DNA from: Sediminicoccus sp. KRV36
GTDB taxonomy: Bacteria > Pseudomonadota > Alphaproteobacteria > Acetobacterales > Acetobacteraceae
Assembly (NCBI RefSeq): GCF_023243115.1
Contig: NZ_CP085081.1
Location: forward strand, 62,001-126,000
DNA: 64,000 bases
Reading direction: 5' to 3'
Program-made: the position numbers and the translations under genes
Notes under the pieces: model-generated
What the model was told of the DNA's origin: nothing
The model's database searches: none
The model's input: the letters and a program-made list of their open reading frames with translations, nothing else
Part shown: piece after piece, positions 24,093 to 33,206 of the stretch
How positions within the stretch are numbered: the stretch's first letter is position 1
How the letters are laid out: the number at the start of each line of letters is the position of its first letter

Positions 24093-25325
24093 ATGCATGG
24101 CAATGATCCAGACGTCCTCATCATCGGCGCGGGCTGCGCCGGAATCGCGGCGGCGCGGGCGCTGATCGCCGAGGGGCAAAGCTGCGTGGTGCTGGAGGCG
24201 GGCGCCAGGGTGGGCGGGCGGGCCTTCACCACGCAAGCCCTGGGCGCGCCTTTGGATCTGGGCGCCACCTGGCTGCACGGGGCGCGCGAGAATCCGCTGA
24301 GCGCGTTCATCGGCCCGCATCTGGACCATGACACGGTGCGGGAGCGGCATCTGCACCTGGGCGAGCGCTTCGCCACCGCCGCCGAATTCGCCGCCTATTG
24401 GCGCGCGCATGCCGATTTCGAGGCCGCGCTGGCCAATTCCCCCCAGACCCCCGACCGCAGCGTGATGCAAGCGGCCCCCCAGGGCGGCCCCTGGGATGCC
24501 ACGATCGCGCATTGGCTGGGCGCGCAGATCAACGGCGTGGAACTCGGCGGCGTTTCGCTGGAGGATTATCTGAAGACCGATCTGACAGGCCCGAACCTCC
24601 TGCCGCGCGAAGGCGTGGGCAGCCTGGTCGCGCGCCTGGCGGAGGGCCTGCCCATCCGGTTGCACCACGTGGTCACGCGGCTCGACTGGTCCGGCCCCGG
24701 GGTGGTGGCGGAAGGGGATTGGGGCAGGCTGCGCGCGGGCCGAGCCATCGTCACCGTCTCCAACGGCGTTCTGGCCGCCGGTGGCATCGCCTTCACGCCG
24801 GCACTCCCGGCCGCGACACAAGCCGCCATCCAGGGCTTGCCCATGGGGCTGCTGACGAAGATCGCCTTCCGCGCGCGCGGCGCGGATCGCCTGGGCATGG
24901 CCCCCTTCCACAACGCCCGCCGCGCCGTGACGCGTGAGGCGCCGCAACCGATGAGCTGGGTCTTCTGGCCCTTCGGCGCGGATCACATTTTTGGCTTTGT
25001 GGGTGGCGCGCGCGCCTGGGACTTGTCGCGCCAGGGGCCGGCGGCGACAGAAGCGGCGGCGCGCGCCGACCTCGCCGCCCTGTTCGGCCCGCGCGCCGAG
25101 GCCGCGCTGGGCGAGGCGCTGGTCAGCAACTGGGGCGAGGACCCATTGTTTCGCGGCAGCTACACCCATGCCAGGCCGGGCCACCATGCCTCCCGCGCGG
25201 TGCTCGCCGCGCCGCTGGGCGAGGGCCGCCTGTGTTTCGCGGGGGAGGCGTGCCATGCGCGTTTCGCCGGCACCACCGGGGGCGCCTGGCTCTCGGGCGA
25301 GACGGCGGCGCGAATCAGTGGATGA
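24093..25325 (+). CDS. FAD-dependent amine oxidase (polyamine/monoamine oxidase-like)
   Basis: A 410-residue flavin amine oxidase. The N-terminal FAD motif is VLIIGAGCAGIAAARAL (about 8-24), followed by VLEAGARVGGRAFT and LDLGATWLHG, and the C-terminal FAD-contact block is LCFAGEACHARFAGTTGGAW (about 380-399). The aromatic residues lining the flavin are not resolved by eye. Such enzymes oxidise polyamines or related amines to aldehydes with release of H2O2. ATG 24093 gives MHGNDPDVLIIG; the open frame extends far upstream into the divergent gene but has no support. Confidence 0.85.
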   Translation: MHGNDPDVLIIGAGCAGIAAARALIAEGQSCVVLEAGARVGGRAFTTQALGAPLDLGATWLHGARENPLSAFIGPHLDHDTVRERHLHLGERFATAAEFAAYWRAHADFEAALANSPQTPDRSVMQAAPQGGPWDATIAHWLGAQINGVELGGVSLEDYLKTDLTGPNLLPREGVGSLVARLAEGLPIRLHHVVTRLDWSGPGVVAEGDWGRLRAGRAIVTVSNGVLAAGGIAFTPALPAATQAAIQGLPMGLLTKIAFRARGADRLGMAPFHNARRAVTREAPQPMSWVFWPFGADHIFGFVGGARAWDLSRQGPAATEAAARADLAALFGPRAEAALGEALVSNWGEDPLFRGSYTHARPGHHASRAVLAAPLGEGRLCFAGEACHARFAGTTGGAWLSGETAARISG

Positions 25326-25397
25326 CAGAAGCTGCATGCCAGGGCCAGGATAAGCCCCAAGGCGCCCCATCCGAGCGGTGCCACGAGGAAACATTCC

Positions 25398-26975
25398 ATG
25401 AGCATCTCCCGCCGCGCCACGCTCTCCCTCCCCCTCGCCGGACTGGCGGCGCCCGCCTTCGCGCAGAACCGGGGCGATCCCAACGTGCTACGGGTGAAGC
25501 TGTTTGGTGATCTGCGCGGGCTCGATCCCTTCATCTCGCCCGAATACATGGCCCGCAACCATGGCTACATGGTCTATGACACGCTCTTCGCGTTGGACTC
25601 CAAGCTGCGCCCGCAGCCGCAGATGGTGGAAAGCCACAGCGTCAGCGCCGACCGCCTGACTTGGGATTTCACCCTGCGGGAGGGGCTGCGCTTCCATGAC
25701 GGCGCGCCTGTCACCAGCGATGATGTCGTGGCCTCCCTGCGCCGCTGGGCCATCCGGGACGGCCATGGCGCGCAGATGCTGGCCGAGGGCAATACGCTGG
25801 TCGCGGTGGATGCGCGGCGCTTTCGCCTGACCTTGCAACGGCCCTGGGCGCTGGTGCTGGATGCGCTGGCCAAGCCCTCGGGCCTGCCGGCCTTCATCAT
25901 GCCCGCGCGCGTGGCCGCGACACCGATCACCACCGCCATCACCGACCCCACCGGCAGCGGCCCCTATATGCTGCGGCGCGAGGATTGGCGGCTGGGCGAC
26001 CGCACCACCTATCGCCGCAACCCCGATTACCGCCCGCGTGCCGAGGCCCCCGATGGGCTGGCCGGGGCGAAGATCGCCCGCATGGAGCGCATCGAATGGG
26101 TGGTGCTGCCCGATTCCAGCAATGCGCTGAACGCGCTGCAAACCGGCGAGCTCGATATCTTCGAGGAACTCCCGCCCGACCTGTTTCCCATTGTCAGCCG
26201 CAACCGCAATCTCCGCCTGGCCGCGCAGGATGCGGCGGGCGTGCAGCCCATCTTCCGCATGAACCAGGTGGTGGCACCCTTCGACAATGTGAAGCTGCGC
26301 CAGGCCATGCGCCTGCTGGTGGACCCCTCCGAGATGATGCCCGCCTACATGACCGATCGCGAGCGCTGGCGCGATTGCCGCAGCTTCTTCCCCTGCGCTT
26401 CGCCCTTCCATACGAATGAGGGCTGGGTGGCGCCCAATCTGGATCTGGCGCGCACCGCCGTGCAGCAATCGGGCTATGACGGCACGCCCGTCGTGGTGCT
26501 GGATGCGCAGGACAGCACGATCAGCAGCACCTTCGCCCGCGTCTCGGCCGACCGCATGCGGCGCGTGGGCATGAATGTGGATTTGCAGGCGATGGATTGG
26601 GCGACGCTGGTGACGCGGCGCCTCTCCAAGAACCCGGTCAACCAGGGTGGCTGGAGCCTGTTCTGCTCGGCGCCGGCGGCGGTGGATCTGATGGACCCGG
26701 TGAGCCATATCGCGCTGCGTTCGGCGGGTGCGCGCACGGCGCTGCCCGGTTGGCCGGACGACCCTGAGCTGGAGCGCCTGCGCGATGCCTTCGCCTTTGC
26801 GGCGACCGAAGAGGAGCGCCGCGCCATTGCCGTGCAGACGCAGCGCCGCGCGGTGGACAGCGTGCCCTATCTCCCGCTCGGCATGATGAGCCTGGTGCGT
26901 GGGCATAGCGCGCGGCTGAACGGGATTCTGGAGGCGGCGATCCCAGTCTATTGGAATATCAGCAAGGCAGGGTGA
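25398..26975 (+). CDS. ABC-transporter family-5 (peptide/nickel type) substrate-binding protein
   Basis: A 525-residue periplasmic binding protein of the DppA/OppA class. An export signal with an arginine pair (MSISRRATLSLPLAGLAAPAFAQ, written here in part; Tat-like) is followed by LRGLDPFISPEYMARNHGYM, the family-typical ADRLTWDFTLREGLRFHDGAP (shortened) near 80-100, SDDVVASLRRW, and a C-terminus ending with YWNISKAG. No permease or ATPase genes are next to it, so the transporter it serves is unknown. It is 72 bp downstream of the amine oxidase and may be co-transcribed. A large inverted repeat starts 7 bp after its stop. Confidence 0.85.
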   Translation: MSISRRATLSLPLAGLAAPAFAQNRGDPNVLRVKLFGDLRGLDPFISPEYMARNHGYMVYDTLFALDSKLRPQPQMVESHSVSADRLTWDFTLREGLRFHDGAPVTSDDVVASLRRWAIRDGHGAQMLAEGNTLVAVDARRFRLTLQRPWALVLDALAKPSGLPAFIMPARVAATPITTAITDPTGSGPYMLRREDWRLGDRTTYRRNPDYRPRAEAPDGLAGAKIARMERIEWVVLPDSSNALNALQTGELDIFEELPPDLFPIVSRNRNLRLAAQDAAGVQPIFRMNQVVAPFDNVKLRQAMRLLVDPSEMMPAYMTDRERWRDCRSFFPCASPFHTNEGWVAPNLDLARTAVQQSGYDGTPVVVLDAQDSTISSTFARVSADRMRRVGMNVDLQAMDWATLVTRRLSKNPVNQGGWSLFCSAPAAVDLMDPVSHIALRSAGARTALPGWPDDPELERLRDAFAFAATEEERRAIAVQTQRRAVDSVPYLPLGMMSLVRGHSARLNGILEAAIPVYWNISKAG

Positions 26976-26981
26976 CAGTCA

Positions 26982-27102
26982 GGCCTCCGGCGGCTGGGGC
27001 CATGGGCCCCAGACCCCTTCACGAGGCCGAGATGCTCACGACTTCGGATAGGAATTCTCAATGGATGGGGTCTGGGGCCCATGGCCCCAGCCGCCGGAGG
27101 CC
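26982..27102. terminator. Perfect 36-bp inverted repeat between convergent genes (paired terminators)
   Basis: Arms at 26982-27017 and 27067-27102 are exact reverse complements, with a 49-nt loop. Each arm itself contains a hairpin with an 8-bp stem: CTGGGGCC-ATG-GGCCCCAG at 26994-27012, and its mirror at 27072-27090. The left arm starts 7 bp after the binding-protein stop, and the right arm ends 1 bp before the Bug gene stop. The best reading is two identical copies of a 3'-end element, one per convergent gene. Confidence 0.65.
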
Positions 27103-28074
27103 CTACTCCGCCCGCAAATTCAACGAAGCCACCACAGGCCGCAGCGCCGCCACCTGCGCATGCACCATCGCCGTGAACTCGGCGCTGGAATTCCCGCCCG
27201 GATCAGCGCCCAGCTCATCAATGCGCGCGGCCAGCGGCGGGTGGCGGGAGGCCGCGGCGATCTCGGCCTGAAGCCGGGCAAGGATGGGTTCCGGCGTGCG
27301 GGCCGGCGCGAAAAATCCGTTCCAGCCGAGGATTTCCGCATTGGGAAATCCTTGCTCCCGCACCGTCGAAATTTCCGGCAGCAGCCGGTTGCGCGTGGTG
27401 GAGCGGATGGCGATGGGCCGCAACGCGCCGGCGCGGATATGCGGGATGCCGGTGGAGAGCTGGTCCCCGCCGAACTGGATGCGGCCCACCATCAGATCCT
27501 GGATGAGCAGCGAGGCGCCGCGGAAGGGCACATGCTCCATCTGGAAATTGCCGTCGCGCTTCAGCACCTCACCCACCAGATGCCCGGCACTGCCCGGGCC
27601 GGTGGAGCCATAGAAGGGCGGCGAGGGCTGCTGGCGTGCCCAGGCGATGAATTCCGGTACGGTGGTGGCCGGCACGGAGGGGTGCACCATCACCACGGTG
27701 GGCACCAGCGCCCCAAGGCTGATCGGCGCGAAATCGCGCTCCAGCGAGTGCTGCGCGCGGTTCTGGAACTCCATCACGGCGGATGTGGCCGAGAAGGTGG
27801 AGTTGTGGAACAGCAGCACCTGCCCATCGGGTGGCGCCTTGGCCACGATATCAGCGCCGATGGAGCCGCCGCCCCCGCCGCGATTCTCGACCAGGATGGA
27901 GACGCCCAGCGTCTCGGTCAGGCGCTGGCCGAAGAGGCGCGCCAGGACATCCGTGGTGCCGCCGGCGGCGAAGGGCACGACGACGCGGATCGGGCCAGAC
28001 GGCGTCCAGGATTGGGCCCGCGCGACGAGCGGCGCGGCCAGTGGCGCGGCGAGCAGAAGACGGCGGCGCATCAT
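27103..28074 (-). CDS. Bug-family substrate-binding protein, second of a tandem pair
   Basis: A 323-residue TctC/Bug receptor. A short signal peptide (MMRRRLLLAAPLAAPLVARA) is followed by IRVVVPFAAGGTTDVLARLF, ENRGGGGGSIGADIV, GSTGPGSAGHLVGEVLKRDG and HVPFRGASLLIQDL. It is closely similar along its whole length to the protein of the next upstream gene, so the two arose by tandem duplication. Its ATG overlaps the stop of that gene (28071-28074), so they are coupled. No transporter membrane subunits are present. Bug proteins usually bind carboxylates; the ligand here is unknown. Confidence 0.87.
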   Translation of the reverse strand: MMRRRLLLAAPLAAPLVARAQSWTPSGPIRVVVPFAAGGTTDVLARLFGQRLTETLGVSILVENRGGGGGSIGADIVAKAPPDGQVLLFHNSTFSATSAVMEFQNRAQHSLERDFAPISLGALVPTVVMVHPSVPATTVPEFIAWARQQPSPPFYGSTGPGSAGHLVGEVLKRDGNFQMEHVPFRGASLLIQDLMVGRIQFGGDQLSTGIPHIRAGALRPIAIRSTTRNRLLPEISTVREQGFPNAEILGWNGFFAPARTPEPILARLQAEIAAASRHPPLAARIDELGADPGGNSSAEFTAMVHAQVAALRPVVASLNLRAE

Positions 28075-29063
28075 TCCACCCGCATCTGCAGCGATTGCAC
28101 GAGCGGCCGCATGGCGGCGATCTGCCCATGCACGGCTTGGGTGAATTCCGCGCTGGAATTGCCACCGGGCTCGGCCCCCAATTCCTGGATGCGGGCGGCC
28201 AGGGCCGGGTGGCGGGCGGCGGCCGCGATCTCGGCCTGGAGGCGGATCATCACCGCCTCCGGCGTGCGGGCGGGCGCGAAGAAGCCATTCCAGCCCAGCA
28301 TTTCCGCATTGGCGAAGCCTTGCTCGCGCACGGTCTGCACATCAGGCAGCGCGCCGGCGCGCGTCGTGGCCAGGGTGGCGATGGGGCGCAGCGTGCCACC
28401 GCGGATATGGGTGAGCGAGGAGGAAAGCTGATCGCCCCCGAACTGGATTCGCCCGGCCAGCATGTCCTGCACCAGGGGTGCCGCACCGCGGAAGGGCACA
28501 TGCTCCATGGGGAAATTCCCGTCGCGCTTCAGCACCTCCCCCATCAGGTTGATGGTGCTGCCGGGGCCGGTTGAGCCATAGAAGGGCGCGCTGGGCTGGC
28601 TGCGCGCCCAGGCGGCGAATTCGGTGATGTTGCGCGCCGGCACGTCGCGGTGCACCAGCAGCATCATCGGCACATTGGCGCCCATGCTGATGGGCGCGAA
28701 ATCCCGCTCGATGGAATGCGGTGCCCGGCCCGCGAATTCCAGCGCCGCCGTGGTGGTGCTGAAGGTGAGGTTGTGGAACAGCAGCGTCTGCCCGTCCGGT
28801 GCGGCCTTGGCCACCACATCCGAGCCGATGGAACCACCCGCGCCACCGCGATTCTCGACCACGACGGAAACGCCCATCGTCTCGGTCAGGCGTTGCGCGT
28901 AGAGCCGGGCCAGGATGTCGGTGGTGCCGCCCGCCGGGAAGGGCACGATGATCCGAATGGGGCCGCTGGGGGTCCAGCCAGTAGATACCCCCTGGGCGCG
29001 CAGGACGGCCGGGGTGAAGCACAGGCCCAGGGCAAGCGGGGCAAGCTGGCGGCGGGTGAACAT
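28071..29063 (-). CDS. Bug-family substrate-binding protein, first of a tandem pair
   Basis: A 330-residue TctC/Bug receptor beginning at ATG 29063 (MFTRRQLAPLALGLCFTPA, a signal peptide with Arg-Arg). Motifs are nearly the same as in its downstream paralogue: IRIIVPFPAGGTTDILARLY, ENRGGAGGSIGSDVV, GSTGPGSTINLMGEVLKRDG and MEHVPFRGAAPLVQDM. It lies 82 bp downstream of the small membrane-protein gene. An upstream ATG at 29093 would add ten residues before the signal peptide and is less likely. Confidence 0.87.
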   Translation of the reverse strand: MFTRRQLAPLALGLCFTPAVLRAQGVSTGWTPSGPIRIIVPFPAGGTTDILARLYAQRLTETMGVSVVVENRGGAGGSIGSDVVAKAAPDGQTLLFHNLTFSTTTAALEFAGRAPHSIERDFAPISMGANVPMMLLVHRDVPARNITEFAAWARSQPSAPFYGSTGPGSTINLMGEVLKRDGNFPMEHVPFRGAAPLVQDMLAGRIQFGGDQLSSSLTHIRGGTLRPIATLATTRAGALPDVQTVREQGFANAEMLGWNGFFAPARTPEAVMIRLQAEIAAAARHPALAARIQELGAEPGGNSSAEFTQAVHGQIAAMRPLVQSLQMRVE

Positions 29064-29145
29064 GGGTCCGGCATCCTCCAAAAGGCGCCGCACTCATTCG
29101 TGATGCGGCTGCCTTCCCCTATTGGGGAGGCTGCGCTGGCTGGCG

Positions 29146-29286
29146 TCAACCGGTTGCGGACAACACCCAGGCGACCATGACGATCGCGCCCGAGAGCGCA
29201 CCGGCTTCCAGGCTGAAGCGCAACAGGTCAGCAGCTTCGCGCCATGGGCTGGCGTGACTGCGTTTCGGATTGCCTTCGACCTGCAT
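29146..29286 (-). CDS. Small membrane protein (46 residues), unknown function
   Basis: A short open frame starting MQVEGNPKRSHASPW, with a basic amphipathic N-terminal half and one C-terminal membrane helix (ALSGAIVMVAWVLSATG). A good sigma-70-like promoter (29315-29343) lies just upstream on the same strand and has no other obvious gene to serve within 250 bp, which supports expression. The ribosome-binding site is weak. The 322-bp space between the Bug and phosphomannomutase genes contains nothing else recognisable. Confidence 0.45.
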   Translation of the reverse strand: MQVEGNPKRSHASPWREAADLLRFSLEAGALSGAIVMVAWVLSATG

Positions 29287-29314
29287 GCCCGACCACCCCG
29301 GTTGGAGAAGATGC

Positions 29315-29343
29315 ATATAAGTGAGGCATCGGGTCCGTAACAA
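29315..29343 (-). promoter_or_regulatory. Sigma-70-like promoter, minus strand
   Basis: Read on the minus strand: -35 TTGTTA (29343-29338), a 17-bp spacer and -10 TTATAT (29320-29315). Transcription would start near 29308, about 20 bp before the ATG of the 46-residue gene, and could also serve the two Bug genes. The surrounding DNA is markedly AT-rich for this genome. Confidence 0.55.
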
Positions 29344-29385
29344 GTCGAATCTGGCGCGATTCTGTTAAAAAAGAGGCAGACCCTC

Positions 29386-30798
29386 TCAGTGGCCGGCATT
29401 CTCTCCCGAGAAGTCCGGCGCTTCGAGGCCGGAGGCCTCCAATTGCCGCACCAGCTGCGCCTTCAGCCGCTCCAGCCCGGCCTCGGTCGAGGCCTCGCAG
29501 CGGGCGACCAGGACGGCCTGGGTGTTGGAGGCGCGCAGCAGCCACCAGCCATCCTCGCTCAGCACGCGCACGCCATCCACGGCCTGGACCTGCGCGCCCT
29601 CGGTCGCGAGGCGGCCGCGGACTTCCTCGATCACCTGGAATTTGCGGGCCTCGTCGCAATTGAAGCGCAGCTCGGGCGTGTTCAGCACCTGGGGGAGGGC
29701 CGCGCGCATCTGCGCCAGCGTCTGGTCGCTGCGGGCGAGGATATCCAGCAGGCGGACGCCGGAATACAGCGCGTCATCAAAGCCGTACCACTTATCCGCG
29801 AAGAAGGTATGGCCCGACATCTCACCCGCCAGCGGGCAGCCGGTTTCGGCCATCTTCTGCTTGATGAGGCTGTGGCCGGTCTTCCACATCATGGGCACGC
29901 CGCCCGCCTTGGCGACCTCGTCGAACAGCACCTGGCTGGCCTTCACATCGGCGATGATGGTGGCGCCCGGGTGGGATTTCAGCACATCCCGCGCCAGCAC
30001 CACCAGAAGCTGGTCGCCAAACAGCATATGGCCGTCACCATCCACCACGCCGATGCGATCCGCATCGCCATCAAAGGCGATGCCGAGGTCAGCCCCTTCG
30101 GCCTTCACCCGGGCGATGATCTGCTCGAGGTTCTTCAGCACGGTCGGGTCGGGATGGTGATTGGGGAAATTGCCGTCAATCTCGCCATTGATGACGACGT
30201 GCTTGCCCGGCAGCTGCTTGACCAGGCGCTCCGTGATGGCGCCGCCTGAGCCATTGCCCGGATCCCAGACCACGTTCAGCGTCTTGGCGCCGCCGGCGTA
30301 GTCCTGGACCATGCGGGCGATATAGGCCTCGCTTACATCCGCGTCCCGCGCCGAGCCGGGCGCCGTCATCACCACGTCCCCGGCGGCAGCCATGGCGCCC
30401 AGCGTCTGGATATCCTTGCCGAAGAACGGCTTCTTGCCGATCATCATCTTGAAGCCGTTGTAGTTTGGCGGATTGTGGCTGCCGGTTAGCATCACGGCGC
30501 CATCGGCCTTCTGGTCGTAGCTGGCGAAATAGAGCATCGGCGTCGGCCCGCAGCCCACGCGCACCACCTCCATGCCCGAAGCGACCAGCCCCGCCACCAG
30601 GTGCTGCTGCAATTCGGGCGAGGAGAGCCGCCCATCCCAGCCCACCGCCACGCGGCTGCCACCCGCCCGGCCCACGATGGTGCCGAAGACCCGGCCGATG
30701 GCGAAGGCATCCGCCGGATGGAGCGTCTGCCCCACAATGCCGCGAATGTCGTATTCGCGCAGCGAGGTCTTGTCGAAATGGTGCGAGAAGGCGGCCAT
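29386..30798 (-). CDS. Phosphomannomutase/phosphoglucomutase (ManB/AlgC-type)
   Basis: A 470-residue alpha-D-phosphohexomutase. The catalytic phosphoserine is Ser107 in VMLTGSHNPPNYNG. The metal-binding loop is GIAFDGDADRIGVVDGDG, the sugar-binding loop is GEMSGHTFF, and the phosphate-binding loop near the C-terminus is RASNTQAVLVARCEA. The N-terminus LREYDIRGIVG is typical of AlgC. It interconverts mannose- or glucose-1- and 6-phosphate, feeding GDP-mannose or UDP-glucose synthesis. Its start overlaps the ugd stop at base 30798, and galU is two genes upstream, so the cluster supplies sugar nucleotides for polysaccharide. Confidence 0.93.
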   Translation of the reverse strand: MAAFSHHFDKTSLREYDIRGIVGQTLHPADAFAIGRVFGTIVGRAGGSRVAVGWDGRLSSPELQQHLVAGLVASGMEVVRVGCGPTPMLYFASYDQKADGAVMLTGSHNPPNYNGFKMMIGKKPFFGKDIQTLGAMAAAGDVVMTAPGSARDADVSEAYIARMVQDYAGGAKTLNVVWDPGNGSGGAITERLVKQLPGKHVVINGEIDGNFPNHHPDPTVLKNLEQIIARVKAEGADLGIAFDGDADRIGVVDGDGHMLFGDQLLVVLARDVLKSHPGATIIADVKASQVLFDEVAKAGGVPMMWKTGHSLIKQKMAETGCPLAGEMSGHTFFADKWYGFDDALYSGVRLLDILARSDQTLAQMRAALPQVLNTPELRFNCDEARKFQVIEEVRGRLATEGAQVQAVDGVRVLSEDGWWLLRASNTQAVLVARCEASTEAGLERLKAQLVRQLEASGLEAPDFSGENAGH

Positions 30799-32117
30799 CA
30801 GGGTCTTCCGATCGAGTGATAGGTGAAGCCCGCCTCGCGCATCGCGGCCGGGTCATAGACATTGCGCAGGTCGAGCATGACGCGCCCCCGCATCACGGAA
30901 GCCAGCTTTTCGGGCGCGATGTTGCGGAACTCGTTCCACTCGGTCAGCAACACAACGGCCTCGGCCCCCGCCAGCGCATCGAGCGCGTTGTTGGCATAAT
31001 GCACGCCGGCCGGCAGGAGTTGCCGCGCGAAGCCCATGCCCTGCGGATCAAAGGCGCGGATCACCGCCCCCGCCGCGGCCAGCTTCGGTACGATATCGAG
31101 CGAGGGCGCATCGCGCATGTCATCCGTCTCGGGCTTGAAGGTCAGCCCGAGCACAGCGATGGTCTTGCCGGCCACGCTGCCGCCACAGGCCGCGATCACG
31201 CGGTCCGCCATGGCGAGCTTGCGGCCGTCATTCACCGCGATGGTGGCTTCCACCAGGCGCAGTGGCGCGCCGAGATCCTGCCCGGTGCGGGCGAAGGCGA
31301 TGGTGTCCTTGGGGAAGCAGGAGCCGCCATAGCCCGGCCCCGCATGCAGGAATTTGCGCCCGATCCGGCCATCCAGCCCAATGCCGCGCGCCACCTGCTG
31401 CACATCGGCGCCGGCCTTTTCGCAGAGATCCGCCACCTCGTTGATGAAGCTGATCTTCATCGCGAGGAAGGCGTTGGCGGCGTATTTGATGATCTCGGCC
31501 GTCTCTAGCCCCGTGGCGACGATCGGCGTCTCGATCAGATAGAGCGGGCGATAAAGGCGCTTCAGCACGGCTTCCGCCCGCGCGCCCGCCTCGCCTTCCT
31601 CGATGCCGATAACAATGCGGTCCGGCCGCATGAAATCCCCGATGGCCGCACCTTCGCGCAGGAATTCCGGGTTGGAGGCGACGGCGATATCGAGATCAGG
31701 CCGCGCTGCCTTCACCCGGCGTTTCACCTCGCGCCCGGTGCCGACCGGGACGGTGGATTTCGTCACCAGCACCAGCGGCCCCTTCGCCGCGCGCGCCACC
31801 TGCTCGGCCGCGGCGAAAACATAGGTGAGGTCGGCATGGCCATCGCCGCGTCGGGTGGGCGTGCCGACGGCGAGGAACACCGCCTCGGCTCCGGTCACGG
31901 CTTCGTCGAGGTCGGTCGTGAAGGTCAGCCGGCCCTCGCGCGCGTTATCGGCCACCAGGTGGTCCAGCCGCGGTTCATAGATCGGGATGCGCCCGGCCTT
32001 GAGGGCTTCGATCTTGGCGGGGTCCGTGTCCACCACGGCCACATCCACCCCGAATTCGGCGAAGCAGGCGCCGGAGACGAGGCCGACATAGCCGGCACCG
32101 ATCATCGCGATCTTCAT
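30798..32117 (-). CDS. ugd: UDP-glucose 6-dehydrogenase
   Basis: A 439-residue Ugd/TuaD-type enzyme. The NAD-binding motif is IAMIGAGYVGLVSGACFAEF, the catalytic Cys267 is in GYGGSCFPKDT, TKSTVPVGTGRE is near 120, and VLGLTFKPETDDMRDAPS is in the C-terminal domain. It oxidises UDP-glucose twice to UDP-glucuronate, a precursor of acidic exopolysaccharides. It lies between galU and the phosphomannomutase gene, so glucose-1-phosphate to UDP-glucuronate is encoded in one stretch. The 120 bp upstream, before the galU stop, hold no obvious signal. Confidence 0.95.
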   Translation of the reverse strand: MKIAMIGAGYVGLVSGACFAEFGVDVAVVDTDPAKIEALKAGRIPIYEPRLDHLVADNAREGRLTFTTDLDEAVTGAEAVFLAVGTPTRRGDGHADLTYVFAAAEQVARAAKGPLVLVTKSTVPVGTGREVKRRVKAARPDLDIAVASNPEFLREGAAIGDFMRPDRIVIGIEEGEAGARAEAVLKRLYRPLYLIETPIVATGLETAEIIKYAANAFLAMKISFINEVADLCEKAGADVQQVARGIGLDGRIGRKFLHAGPGYGGSCFPKDTIAFARTGQDLGAPLRLVEATIAVNDGRKLAMADRVIAACGGSVAGKTIAVLGLTFKPETDDMRDAPSLDIVPKLAAAGAVIRAFDPQGMGFARQLLPAGVHYANNALDALAGAEAVVLLTEWNEFRNIAPEKLASVMRGRVMLDLRNVYDPAAMREAGFTYHSIGRP

Positions 32118-32237
32118 GTCACCGCACCTTCGGGCGCAGGGCGAAGGCGGTGCCGTCCGGCCGGTGCCGCGCTGCTTCGCCAGGGCTGTGCCAGGGCTCG
32201 ATCATGCAGCGCTGCCGGGCGGCCAAGCGGTCCGCTC

Positions 32238-33107
<870 letters not shown>

Positions 33108-33206
33108 GGGTCTCTTCCCTCCAGTATGGATGTCATGTGTTGCCACGGGGAAGCGTCGGGCGGCAAGTCATGCCGGGTGACGATTCCCGCCAGGGCCATG
33201 CGGGGC

